From Terriglobia bacterium (GTDB lineage Bacteria; Acidobacteriota; Terriglobia; Terriglobales; Acidobacteriaceae), in assembly GCA_020073565.1 (NCBI GenBank), contig JAIQEY010000017.1, positions 1 through 64,000 on the forward strand: 64,000 nt of DNA, written 5' to 3'. The notes beneath the pieces were generated by a model. The model had not been told where the DNA came from. It did not search any database and worked only from the letters and a program-made list of their open reading frames with translations. A program made the position numbers and the translations under genes. How positions within the stretch are numbered: position 1 is the first letter of the stretch; each line of letters begins with the position of its first letter. Positions 15,680 to 23,305 of this stretch are shown one piece after another.

Positions 15680-17140
15680 GTGGCTGACGACGCGATCCGC
15701 TGCGATGCGTGTCCGGTTCTGTGTTACATCAAGCCGGGACGCACGGGGTCTTGCGACCGCTACGGCAATGTCGATGGGCAACTCGTGCGGCTCGATCCGC
15801 ACGTCGTGCTGGATCGGGCGGTCTCGCGTGGCGAGTCAGTTGTTCCCTTTCTCCAGAAAAACCTTGAGTGGGACGGCTCGCTGGTGAGCGGTGAAGGAAC
15901 GTTTGTAACTGCGATTGGCGCGGGGACTACGTATCCGGATTACAAGCCCGCGCCGTTCATTATTTCATCGCAGGTCGAAGGCGTGGATATGGTCACGGTG
16001 GTGACCGAGGGGATTTTCAGCTACTGCGGGGTAAAGTTGAAGATCGATACCGACCGGCACCTGGGAGCGGAATGCAGCACGGTGCGGGCGCAAGGCGAGG
16101 CCGTGGGACACGTCACGACCAACGAATATGGATCGCAGATGCTGTCGCTCGGAGGAGTGCGGCATCTGACAGGCGGAAGTCGCCATGAGGGCACGGCGAC
16201 ATGTGACACGCTGCTGAATCTGTGCAATGGCAAAGCAGTCGAGTTGGAGATCGAAAACGGGGCAAAGGTTGTGGCGCAGGCAAATCAGCCTCCGATCGTC
16301 GACGGGGTACGGGAAGAGCGGATGCGGGTGGGCTGCGGGTCGGCAACCATCGGCATGTTTGCCAAGCAGTGGTTCGGGAAGGTGGATGAGGTGGTCGTAG
16401 TGGATGACCACATCACAGGCGTGTTGTCGGAACACCAGGCGGGCAAACTGCTGGGCGTGCCGGAGACGGGCATTCAATTGAGAGGGCGCCGGTCTACACC
16501 GGGGCGATATTTTCGCGTGGCGGAGCCGGGCACGTCGTGGGGCGGGACCAATATTGACGACCCGCTTGCCATTCTTGCGCCGTTTGATCCGAAAGTGGCG
16601 CGGCCGGGGTTGCGGCTGCTGATGGTGAGCACGACGGGTGAGCACTCGGCGTATTTCGAATTGGATGAGGCCCTCCGTCCGGTCGAGAAGGATCTTCCAG
16701 ACACGCTGAAAGAATCGGTGGCGCGCATTCGGGAGAACTGCGAGCCGGCGCTTTGCACGGTGCTGTTCATGGCGGGCGCGGGCGGATCGCTGCGCGCAGG
16801 GGTAACGGAGAACCCGGTGAAGCTCACGCAATCCGTCGGCGATGCGCTCACTCGCGTGACTTGCGGTGGTGCGCCCGTTTATGTATGGCCGGGCGGCGGA
16901 ATTACGATCATGGTGGACGTGAGCCGAATGCCTGAAAACGCCTTTGGCTATGTGCCGACACCGGCTCTGGTGGCGCCGATCGAGTTCACGCTCAAGCTTG
17001 CGGACTACGCGACCCTCGGCGGTTATATGGATCATGTTCGGCCGCTCAGTTCCATCAATCGCGATGACGAAACACGAAAACGGGTGACGGCTCGTGCGGA
17101 CAATCCGTGGCCGCTTGCTTCTGGAAAGAACGAGAAATGA
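15680..17140 (+). CDS. hnr: 6-hydroxynicotinate reductase-like iron-sulfur protein
   Basis: The ~486-residue protein belongs to the family named after the 6-hydroxynicotinate reductase of nicotinate-fermenting clostridia (reducing 6-hydroxynicotinate to 1,4,5,6-tetrahydro-6-oxonicotinate). An N-terminal cysteine cluster C8-x2-C11-x3-C15-x9-C25 (CDACPVLCYIKPGRTGSC) should hold an Fe-S centre. The rest is glycine-rich (RHLTGGSRHEGTATCDTLL, GCGSATIGMF, VLFMAGAGGSLRAG, YVWPGGGITIMVDV) with no flavin-binding motif I can name. ATG 15674 abuts the AAGAGGAG site, so GTG 15680, six bases after it, is the likelier start. The stop overlaps the next start (ATGA). Family membership is confident; the in vivo substrate is inferred from neighbours. 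Confidence 0.78.
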   Translation: MADDAIRCDACPVLCYIKPGRTGSCDRYGNVDGQLVRLDPHVVLDRAVSRGESVVPFLQKNLEWDGSLVSGEGTFVTAIGAGTTYPDYKPAPFIISSQVEGVDMVTVVTEGIFSYCGVKLKIDTDRHLGAECSTVRAQGEAVGHVTTNEYGSQMLSLGGVRHLTGGSRHEGTATCDTLLNLCNGKAVELEIENGAKVVAQANQPPIVDGVREERMRVGCGSATIGMFAKQWFGKVDEVVVVDDHITGVLSEHQAGKLLGVPETGIQLRGRRSTPGRYFRVAEPGTSWGGTNIDDPLAILAPFDPKVARPGLRLLMVSTTGEHSAYFELDEALRPVEKDLPDTLKESVARIRENCEPALCTVLFMAGAGGSLRAGVTENPVKLTQSVGDALTRVTCGGAPVYVWPGGGITIMVDVSRMPENAFGYVPTPALVAPIEFTLKLADYATLGGYMDHVRPLSSINRDDETRKRVTARADNPWPLASGKNEK

Positions 17141-18087
17141 ATGTCCGGGCGCAAATTCGGATGCTTTCCGACGGTCGGCGACTGCACATGCAGGACGGGC
17201 CGATTGATTTGATCGTGCAAGCGTTTGGTGAGGAGAGGGAGATCGAATCCGCTTATCATGCGGCGGCCGGACGATTTGCGACGGTGCTGGACGAATTGTG
17301 TTCTGAGCTGGCGTTTCTGCGTCAACCCGCTATGGTCGATGGTCCGCAGCCCAAGGGTTCAGTTGCGCGACGGATGGTTAATGCGGTGCGGCCCTATGCT
17401 TCGGCAAATTTCATCACACCAATGGCGGCAGTTGCCGGTGCGGTGGCGGAAGAGATTCTGGGAGCAGTGACCTCGGCTGCGCAGCTTTCACGGGCATACG
17501 TGAATGACGGTGGCGATATCGCGCTGTACCTCACACCCAGTGAGAAATTTGTGGTGGGGATGGTGCAGTTCCCCGATCGACCTCCGAATCCCACGTTTCG
17601 AAAATCGCGAAACGTGGGCCGCCCATTGTTCACAACGACTTTTGGCACGACCACAATCGATTTTGCGCAACCGATTCGCGGAATCGCCACCAGCGGCTGG
17701 CGCGGCCGCAGCTTCTCACTGGGAATTGCGGATGCGGTCACGGTGCTGGCCGGTACCGCGGCGATGGCTGATGCGGCGGCGACGATCATTGGCAATGCAG
17801 TGGATCTTCCGGGCAACGACAAGATTGGACGCGAGCGGGCTTGCGACCTTGCGCCGGATAGCGATCTGGGGGAGAGGCTGGTTACGCAGTCCGTCGGACA
17901 ACTTTCGTCGCACGAGATCTGTGAAGCGCTCGCCGCAGGAGGGCGAGTTGCGGAATCGCTGCGACACATTGGCCTGATTCGCGCAGCGGCGCTCAGTCTG
18001 CAGGGAGAGATTCGAGTCGTCGGAGCCGCGACCGGAGCGCATTCCATTACTACGTCATCATCCAACAGGAGCCTTGCTCATGCCTGA
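17137..18087 (+). CDS. UPF0280 family protein (ApbE-like)
   Basis: This is a 316-residue protein of the UPF0280 family, distantly related to the flavin transferase ApbE. It opens MNVRAQIRMLSDGRRLHMQDGPIDLIVQAFG and has ANFITPMAAVAGAVAEEIL, then AYVNDGGDIALYL, which recalls the NxGGD motif of ApbE, followed by RGIATSGWRGRSFSLGIADAVTVLA, matching ApbE's SG..R segment. It could therefore bind FAD or Mg2+, or flavinylate a partner. It overlaps both neighbours (ATGA upstream, 8 bases downstream), showing tight coupling with the 6-hydroxynicotinate reductase-like and DUF1185 genes. Biochemical role unknown. Confidence 0.8.
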   Translation: MNVRAQIRMLSDGRRLHMQDGPIDLIVQAFGEEREIESAYHAAAGRFATVLDELCSELAFLRQPAMVDGPQPKGSVARRMVNAVRPYASANFITPMAAVAGAVAEEILGAVTSAAQLSRAYVNDGGDIALYLTPSEKFVVGMVQFPDRPPNPTFRKSRNVGRPLFTTTFGTTTIDFAQPIRGIATSGWRGRSFSLGIADAVTVLAGTAAMADAAATIIGNAVDLPGNDKIGRERACDLAPDSDLGERLVTQSVGQLSSHEICEALAAGGRVAESLRHIGLIRAAALSLQGEIRVVGAATGAHSITTSSSNRSLAHA

Positions 18088-18664
18088 GGTCCAGGTTCGA
18101 AAGAGACTGATCTCCGTGGAGGAGGTTTTTCACGAGGGAGGGCCGGTTGCGCAGAAGCCGCTGCGGCGGGCCGCGGCGCTGGTGGTGATCCGGAATCCTT
18201 ATGCGGGCGCATACGCCGAGAAGATTGAGGGATTCATGGACGATCTGAAGCCGCTTGGGCTGGAAATGGCGCGGTCGCTGGTGGCAGCGCTGGGCGGTGA
18301 TCCGAAGGTAGTGGAGGGATACGGCAAGGGCGCGATTGTCGGTTCAGCGGGCGAGATCGAACATGGAGCCCTTTGGCACGTCCCGGGCGGATATGCGATG
18401 CGTGATGTGCTCGGAGGTGCGAAGGCGATTGTTGCCTCGACCAAGAAAGTTGGTGGTCCGGGAACGAGGCTTGACATCCCGATTACCCATATCAACGCGT
18501 CATACGTCCGCAGCCATTTTGATGCGATGGAAGTGGGCATTGCTGATGCTCCACGCGCGGATGAGATGCTGCTGGCTCTGGTCATGACGACGGGCCCGCG
18601 CGTGCATGCGCGAGTGGGTGGGTTGAAAGCGTCGGAGATCAAGGGAGAGGACGGGTTGCGATGA
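18080..18664 (+). CDS. amino-acid-synthesis family protein (DUF1185), paralogue A
   Basis: This is a 194-residue DUF1185 protein (Pfam AA_synth, function unknown). It contains LVVIRNPYAGAYAEKIEGF, VEGYGKGAIVGSAGEIEHGA, AKAIVASTKKVGGPGTRLDIP and YVRSHFDAMEVGIADAPRADE, ending GGLKASEIKGEDGLR. ATG 18080 has AGGAG at 18067-18071 and overlaps the UPF0280 stop. Conserved charged residues (STKK, SHFD, ADAPRADE) and a buried glycine-rich turn (VGGPG) suggest an active site at a subunit interface, but this is inference. It is immediately followed by a diverged paralogue with a 4-base overlap, hinting at a hetero-oligomer. Confidence 0.85.
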   Translation: MPEVQVRKRLISVEEVFHEGGPVAQKPLRRAAALVVIRNPYAGAYAEKIEGFMDDLKPLGLEMARSLVAALGGDPKVVEGYGKGAIVGSAGEIEHGALWHVPGGYAMRDVLGGAKAIVASTKKVGGPGTRLDIPITHINASYVRSHFDAMEVGIADAPRADEMLLALVMTTGPRVHARVGGLKASEIKGEDGLR

Positions 18665-19245
18665 GAGCGAAGATCCGGAAGATCGCGACGTTTGTGGAGG
18701 AGACTTGCACGGAGATGGGTCGGAAGATTGATCCGCCGACGCGGCGGGCGGCGGCGGTCGCGGTGATCGAGAATCCGTATGCGGGACAGTACGTTGAGGG
18801 TCTTTCGGAGTTGATGGCGATCGGCGAAGAACTGGGTGAGTTGCTGACGCAGCGGGCGGTTGCGGCACTGGGGATTGCTGGACCATCGGCGGAGAGCTAT
18901 GGCAAGGCGGCTGCAGTCGGAGAGAACGGTGAGATCGAACATGCGGCGGCAATCCTGCATCCGAAGCTGGGGACACCAGTGCGGCGTGTACTGGGGAAGG
19001 GCGCGGCATTGATTCCCTCCTCCAAGAAGCGCGGCGGGCCGGGTGTGGTGCTCGACATTCCGCTTGGGCATAAGGATGCCGCGTTTGTTCGGAGCCATTT
19101 TGATGGCATGGAAGTTCGGATCAACGATGCTCCACGGGCCAACGAGATCGTGGTGGCGATTGCGGTAACGGATAGCGGGCGGCCTCTGGCGCGGGTTGGC
19201 GGGCTGACTAAGGACCAGATCAAGGGCGAGGATGGTCTGCGGTAG
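18661..19245 (+). CDS. amino-acid-synthesis family protein (DUF1185), paralogue B
   Basis: This is a 194-residue second DUF1185 copy with the same motif order: VAVIENPYAGQYVEGL, YGKAAAVGENGEIEHAAA, IPSSKKRGGPGVVLDIPLGH, FVRSHFDGMEVRINDAPRANE, and an identical C-terminal KGEDGLR. By eye it is roughly 45 percent identical to paralogue A, diverging mostly in the first 30 residues. The ATGA overlap (18661-18664) makes the pair translationally coupled and it is the last gene of the tight operon. Retention of both copies suggests different substrates or a two-subunit enzyme. The chemistry is unknown. Candidates in a nicotinate pathway are the steps following enamidase. Confidence 0.85.
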   Translation: MRAKIRKIATFVEETCTEMGRKIDPPTRRAAAVAVIENPYAGQYVEGLSELMAIGEELGELLTQRAVAALGIAGPSAESYGKAAAVGENGEIEHAAAILHPKLGTPVRRVLGKGAALIPSSKKRGGPGVVLDIPLGHKDAAFVRSHFDGMEVRINDAPRANEIVVAIAVTDSGRPLARVGGLTKDQIKGEDGLR

Positions 19246-19297
19246 TTTGTACCCTTCGACAATCGCCCTTGGCATATTGGCGATAGAGGAATGAAGA

Positions 19298-19714
19298 GTG
19301 TCGGGATTTGATCACGCATGGTTGGCCGTTGCGCGGGCTCGGGATGGGGAGCCCGTTTCCCTCGAATTGCAGCCACTGCTTCGAGGCGTCTACTCCACTG
19401 TCCTGGCTCGCCCGGTCGACCTTGTTGGACTCAAGAGAAGCTTGGAGGAGTTGCTGCAATTTCTGGGAGGTGAGGGCCGCACCAACGCTGACTGCTGGGC
19501 GGTCGACCTGTTCTTTGCCGAGTCAGAGGGATGGGAACATGACTGGGTTGATCAAGACCTTCCTGAGGAATTTCATGACGTGCTGTCGCTAATGGGGGAG
19601 GCCTTGCACGATACGGTGCAAGCTCCGGCAATTGCCAAGAACTTCGATTGCCTTCCTGAACAACTTCTTCAGCGAGTGAAGCACTTGCGGATCGACGCGC
19701 AAGAAACTGAATGA
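19298..19714 (+). CDS. hypothetical protein
   Basis: This is a 138-residue acidic protein starting with GTG at 19298 (MSGFDHAWLAVARARDGEPV), with AGAGGA at 19285-19290 upstream. It has no signal peptide and no membrane segment; composition suggests a mixed helical protein, with LVGLKRSLEELLQFLGGEGR and DWVDQDLPEEFHDVLSLMGEALHDTV. No family recognised. It lies 52 bases after the DUF1185 pair and 34 bases before the exported amidohydrolase, all on the plus strand, so it may be in the same transcript. Context gives no function. Confidence 0.6.
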   Translation: MSGFDHAWLAVARARDGEPVSLELQPLLRGVYSTVLARPVDLVGLKRSLEELLQFLGGEGRTNADCWAVDLFFAESEGWEHDWVDQDLPEEFHDVLSLMGEALHDTVQAPAIAKNFDCLPEQLLQRVKHLRIDAQETE

Positions 19715-19748
19715 CATCTGATAACCACAATAGTGCCCGGAGTGACGC

Positions 19749-21155
19749 GTGATTCTCTGTCGATTTTTGGTTGTGCTCCTCACCCTTGAGCTTCTGCTAT
19801 CCACTTCTTCTTCGTCCCAAGCAAGTAGGGAGAAGACGGACCTTCTTGTCACCGGCATGATCATCACCATGGACGGCAGACGTTCCATCTACGAGGACGG
19901 AGCGGTCGTGGTGACTAAGGACACGATTGTCGCAGTCGGCCCACGCACCGAGATTGAATCCAAATATGAAGGCCGGCAGACAATCGACGCCCGCGGCAAA
20001 CTCGTCCTGCCGGGATTCATCAACGGCCATACCCACGTCCCGATGACGCTGTTCCGTGGGCTGCACGATGATGTCACTCTCAACGACTGGCTCTACAAAT
20101 ACATCTTCCCTGCGGAGGCCAAGAACGTTACCGAAGACTTCGTTCGCTGGGGGACGCGGCTGGCTGCGGCGGAGCAGATTCGATCCGGCGTCACGACCTT
20201 CGCGGACATGTACTACTTCGAAGACGCGGTGGCGGAAGAAACGAAAGCTGCCGGCATGCGCGGGGTGCTGGGCGAAACGTTTATCGATTTTCCTGCACCG
20301 GACAACAAGAGCAATGCCGCCATGCTGGCCTACACCGAGAAGTTTCTTCAGAAATGGCAGGGTGATCCGCTGATCCACGCGGCACCGGCGCCGCATTCGA
20401 TTTACACGTGCTCCAAGAAAACATTGCTGGACGCGGCAGCACTGGCACGCAAATATCATGCTCCGATCCTCATTCATCTTTCCGAGATGAAAAAAGAATG
20501 GGACGACAGCCTCAAGAACAATGGCGCCTCACCCGTTCAATATCTGGACAAGCTTGGAGTGCTGGGGCCGGATGTCGTCGGCGCGCACTGCATTTTTGTC
20601 GACGAAGCAGACCGCAAGATTCTCGCGCAGCGCAACGTGGGTTGCGTGCACAATCCGTCGAGCAACATGATGATTGCGAGCGGCGTTTCGCCTGTACCGG
20701 AGATGCGCGCTGCCGGAATCGCGGTTGGGCTTGGGACTGACGGCCCAGCAGGCAGCAACAACGACCTGGACTTGATGGAAGAAATCGACCTAGCAGCAAA
20801 GCTTGCGAAGATTACCAAAATGAGTCCGCTGGCGCTGAATGCCCGGGCCGTCGTAGAGATGGCAACCATCGATGGGGCTCGCGCTCTGCACATGGAGAAG
20901 GAGATCGGGTCTCTGGAGAAAGGGAAAAAGGCGGACCTGATTCTGATCGGCCTGGACGAGCCGAACGCTGTACCGATGTATGACGTTTACGCCCAGATCG
21001 CATATGCATTGAAGGCCAGCGATGTGGAAACGGTGATCATCGGCGGGCGAATTGTGATGCGCGACCGAAAACTGCTGACGGTGGATGAAGAGGCAGCCAT
21101 CGCCAAAGCTCGCGAGTACAAAAAGACAATTGCGGCGTCGTTGGGAATGCAGTGA
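19749..21155 (+). CDS. exported amidohydrolase/deaminase (MtaD/SsnA group)
   Basis: This is a 468-residue protein. GTG 19749 gives a signal peptide MILCRFLVVLLTLELLLSTSSSSQA, unusual for this cytosolic family. The metal site is shown by PGFINGHTHVPMTLFRGL (two His), a His in HAAPAPHS, HLSEMKKE (His plus the catalytic Glu) and the Asp in GLGTDGPAGSNNDLD. This set is typical of 5'-methylthioadenosine/S-adenosylhomocysteine deaminases and related nucleoside or base deaminases. A periplasmic deaminase fits beside exported nucleoside hydrolases, acting on an aminated purine or nucleoside. Exact substrate unknown. A palindromic repeat begins 5 bases after the stop. Confidence 0.83.
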   Translation: MILCRFLVVLLTLELLLSTSSSSQASREKTDLLVTGMIITMDGRRSIYEDGAVVVTKDTIVAVGPRTEIESKYEGRQTIDARGKLVLPGFINGHTHVPMTLFRGLHDDVTLNDWLYKYIFPAEAKNVTEDFVRWGTRLAAAEQIRSGVTTFADMYYFEDAVAEETKAAGMRGVLGETFIDFPAPDNKSNAAMLAYTEKFLQKWQGDPLIHAAPAPHSIYTCSKKTLLDAAALARKYHAPILIHLSEMKKEWDDSLKNNGASPVQYLDKLGVLGPDVVGAHCIFVDEADRKILAQRNVGCVHNPSSNMMIASGVSPVPEMRAAGIAVGLGTDGPAGSNNDLDLMEEIDLAAKLAKITKMSPLALNARAVVEMATIDGARALHMEKEIGSLEKGKKADLILIGLDEPNAVPMYDVYAQIAYALKASDVETVIIGGRIVMRDRKLLTVDEEAAIAKAREYKKTIAASLGMQ

Positions 21156-21159
21156 GGAC

Positions 21160-21224
21160 CTCAGCGGCTAAAGCCGTCTGACTAAAGATAGGCGTCATCG
21201 CAGCGCTGAAGCGCTGCGCCACCC
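21160..21224 (+). repeat. palindromic repeat, CTCAGCGG family, intergenic copy
   Basis: CTCAGCGGCTAAAGCCG, a 23-base spacer, GCAGCGCTGAAGCGCTGC, then GCCACCC, lying between two convergent genes (amidohydrolase and enamidase). Near-identical at both ends to the copies at 14494 and 15533; the spacer differs. Confidence 0.85.
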
Positions 21225-21245
21225 CAAACACAACGTTGCCAACGT

Positions 21246-22445
21246 CTAGCTGTTTACGACCTGCGGCACAATTGTCGCTGGTGGTGTATTCCGGCTACGG
21301 TGGGCGCTGACGGCTCCGTCGATGATGACCATGCCGATTCCGGGCAGATCTCCTTTTTGAATGCTGTCGAGCAGGTTCTTGCCGGCTGAGTGCTGGGCCT
21401 TGTCCATCAGGACGAATGAGGCTTCGCGGCCCGGCGCAATTAAGCCGCAGTCGAGGTTGCGCATTTTTGCGGTGTTTCCTGTGGCGAGGCAGATGGCGAC
21501 TTCGGCGGGGAGCTCGCCGAGCGACGACAGCAACGAAATCATGCGCACAATGCCAAGCGGCTGGACGCCCGATCCGGCGGGCGAGTCGGTGCCCAGGATC
21601 ACACGGTCCAGTTGGTTCAATTCCTTCGCTGTGCGGAGCGTGAGCAATCCGGCACGTTCGTTGCCGTTGTGCACGATTTCGAGGGCCCTTGTGGAACGCA
21701 CGCACAGCGCGGTGATCTGATCGTCGGGAAGCGCGGTGTGGCCGCCGTTGACGTGGCCAATGACGTCGGCATCGGTTTCGAGCACCATGTCTTTGTCGAT
21801 CAGGCTGGAGCCGGGGATCGAAGGGCCTCCAGTGTGAATCGTGCTTTGGATGCCGTATTTGCGGGCCCAGGAGACCATCTGGCGCGCGGTCTGGCCGTCT
21901 TTCACGCTGCCCAAGCCGACCTCGCCCAGAATCTTCACTCCCGCGGCGGCGAGTTCCTTGAAGTCCTCTTCGACCATGCCATGCTCGAGGACGGGAGCCC
22001 CGGCGTAGATCTTCACTCCACTGGGGCGGAAGGCGTGAAAGGCGCGCTGGGCAAAAATGGCCATCGCTTTCAGGCCGACGATATCTTTGGGTCGGCCGGG
22101 CGTATGCACTTCGCCGGCCGAGATCATCGTCGTAACGCCGCCGTGGAGATAGCTATCGATCCAGCCGAGTTGATTTTGGCGGGGCGTCCAGTCTCCGCAG
22201 ACGGGATGCACGTGGCTGTCAATCAGGCCAGGAGCGAGCGCAGTGCCTTTGGCATCGATGGTGACGGTGGCGCCCGAGGTGTCGACGTCTTGTTGTTTGC
22301 CGACGGCCGTGATGCGGTCACCGGCGGCGACCACGGTGTCGGCGTCGAGGATCGGATGGGCGAGATCTCCGCTGAGAAGCAGTCCGATGTTGCGGATAAC
22401 TAGTTTTGTTTGTGGCGCAGATTTCGAGGGTTCGTCGTGAGCCAT
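21246..22445 (-). CDS. ena: enamidase-like amidohydrolase (nicotinate pathway)
   Basis: This is a 399-residue amidohydrolase without a signal peptide. Metal ligands His78 and His80 are in PGLIDSHVHPVCGDW. Further family-specific segments are LHGGVTTMISAGEVHTPGRP, GVKILGEVGLGSVKDG, HTGGPSIPGSS, VIGHVNGGHTALP, VILGTDSPAGSGVQPLGI and the C-terminal SRNTPPA. From memory these match the clostridial enamidase, which opens 1,4,5,6-tetrahydro-6-oxonicotinate to 2-formylglutarate and ammonia, rather than imidazolonepropionase or dihydroorotase. The gene is divergent from a nicotinamidase and convergent with the operon carrying the 6-hydroxynicotinate reductase-like gene, which strengthens the call. 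No alignment could be run. Confidence 0.8.
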   Translation of the reverse strand: MAHDEPSKSAPQTKLVIRNIGLLLSGDLAHPILDADTVVAAGDRITAVGKQQDVDTSGATVTIDAKGTALAPGLIDSHVHPVCGDWTPRQNQLGWIDSYLHGGVTTMISAGEVHTPGRPKDIVGLKAMAIFAQRAFHAFRPSGVKIYAGAPVLEHGMVEEDFKELAAAGVKILGEVGLGSVKDGQTARQMVSWARKYGIQSTIHTGGPSIPGSSLIDKDMVLETDADVIGHVNGGHTALPDDQITALCVRSTRALEIVHNGNERAGLLTLRTAKELNQLDRVILGTDSPAGSGVQPLGIVRMISLLSSLGELPAEVAICLATGNTAKMRNLDCGLIAPGREASFVLMDKAQHSAGKNLLDSIQKGDLPGIGMVIIDGAVSAHRSRNTPPATIVPQVVNS

Positions 22446-22490
22446 GGTTCCCTTCCCGGTGCGGAACGGCCGCGAGCCCGGTGGCCGCTA

Positions 22491-22504
22491 GTATACAAAT
22501 GTAT
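22491..22504. promoter_or_regulatory. palindromic operator candidate between ena and nicotinamidase genes
   Basis: GTATACAAATGTAT includes the inverted repeat ATACA-AA-TGTAT (22493-22504) and the exact 10-mer GTATACAAAT found at 11780 upstream of the molybdenum hydroxylase operon. It lies 46 bases from the enamidase start and 74 bases from the nicotinamidase start, suitable for controlling both divergent genes. Confidence 0.5.
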
Positions 22505-22577
22505 TGGCGGGATGCAACGAGTGGGGTTTTACACTCAGTGCGGCGATGTGTTACAAGCATCGATACGCGGAGGGTCA

Positions 22578-23207
22578 ATGCGATCCAGGGATTTTGTTTT
22601 TTGGGAAGTCGATGTGCAGGTTGATTTCATGCTGCCCGGCGGCAAGCTGTATGTGCCGGGGGCAGAGAAGTTGCTTCCCAATATCCGTAAGCTGACGGAC
22701 GCGGCGCGGCGCGACGAAGTGTTTATGGTTTCGAGCGGTGATTTTCATCCGTCCGATGATCCGGAGTTCAGGCAATTTCCACCGCATTGCCTGAAGGGCA
22801 CGACGGGAGCGGACCTGCTGCCGGAAGCACTGGCCGATCGAGTTGCGCGTGTCGAGAACCTTTCTTCGGTAACACTACCCGCGGACCTTTCCCCGTACCA
22901 GCAGATCCTGCTCGAAAAGCAGACGCTGGACGTCTTCCAGACTCTCCACGCAGATAGACTAGTCGAGCGGCTAGGGACTGGGGCAGAGTTTGTCGTCTTC
23001 GGCGTGGTCACGGAATACTGTGTCGCCTGCGCCGTGAAAGGCCTTCTGCAACGAAAACGCAGAGTTGCGTTGGTGCGCGACGCAGTTCAGCCTTTGGCAG
23101 CCGAGGCGGGAGAGAAGAGCATCGCGGAATTTCAGAGGCTCGGGGCGCGTATCACGACGACTGACGAAATACTGTGGGTCGCAATACGGAACCGGGCGTC
23201 GGGATAG
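22578..23207 (+). CDS. pncA: nicotinamidase / isochorismatase-family hydrolase
   Basis: This is a 209-residue cysteine hydrolase. The catalytic triad is visible as Asp12 (in EVDVQVDF), Lys114 (LLEKQTLDVF) and Cys148 (VVTEYCVACAV). A metal site is suggested by Asp55 and His57 in GDFHPSDDPEF, as in nicotinamidases, followed by FPPHCLKGTTGADL. The reaction is nicotinamide to nicotinate plus ammonia; related N-carbamoylsarcosine-type amidases are an alternative. ATG 22578 follows GGAGGG at 22569-22574. It is divergently transcribed from the enamidase across a region with an inverted repeat, implying joint control and a supply of nicotinate to the adjacent hydroxylase. Confidence 0.82.
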   Translation: MRSRDFVFWEVDVQVDFMLPGGKLYVPGAEKLLPNIRKLTDAARRDEVFMVSSGDFHPSDDPEFRQFPPHCLKGTTGADLLPEALADRVARVENLSSVTLPADLSPYQQILLEKQTLDVFQTLHADRLVERLGTGAEFVVFGVVTEYCVACAVKGLLQRKRRVALVRDAVQPLAAEAGEKSIAEFQRLGARITTTDEILWVAIRNRASG

Positions 23208-23305
23208 TACCGCTCATCGCAACTCGCGCGATGATCGGGGCATCCCGTGCTTGGCACCGACGTTTCGTACGCGGCCTCGCGGACAAGAGTGCCCGCGCCA
23301 CATTC

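Noticed and set aside
21246..22445. Imidazolonepropionase or dihydroorotase identity for the amidohydrolase
   Set aside because: No histidine-utilisation or pyrimidine-synthesis genes adjoin it, and the segments GGVTTMISAG, HTGGPSIPGSS and SRNTPPA match my memory of enamidase rather than those enzymes.
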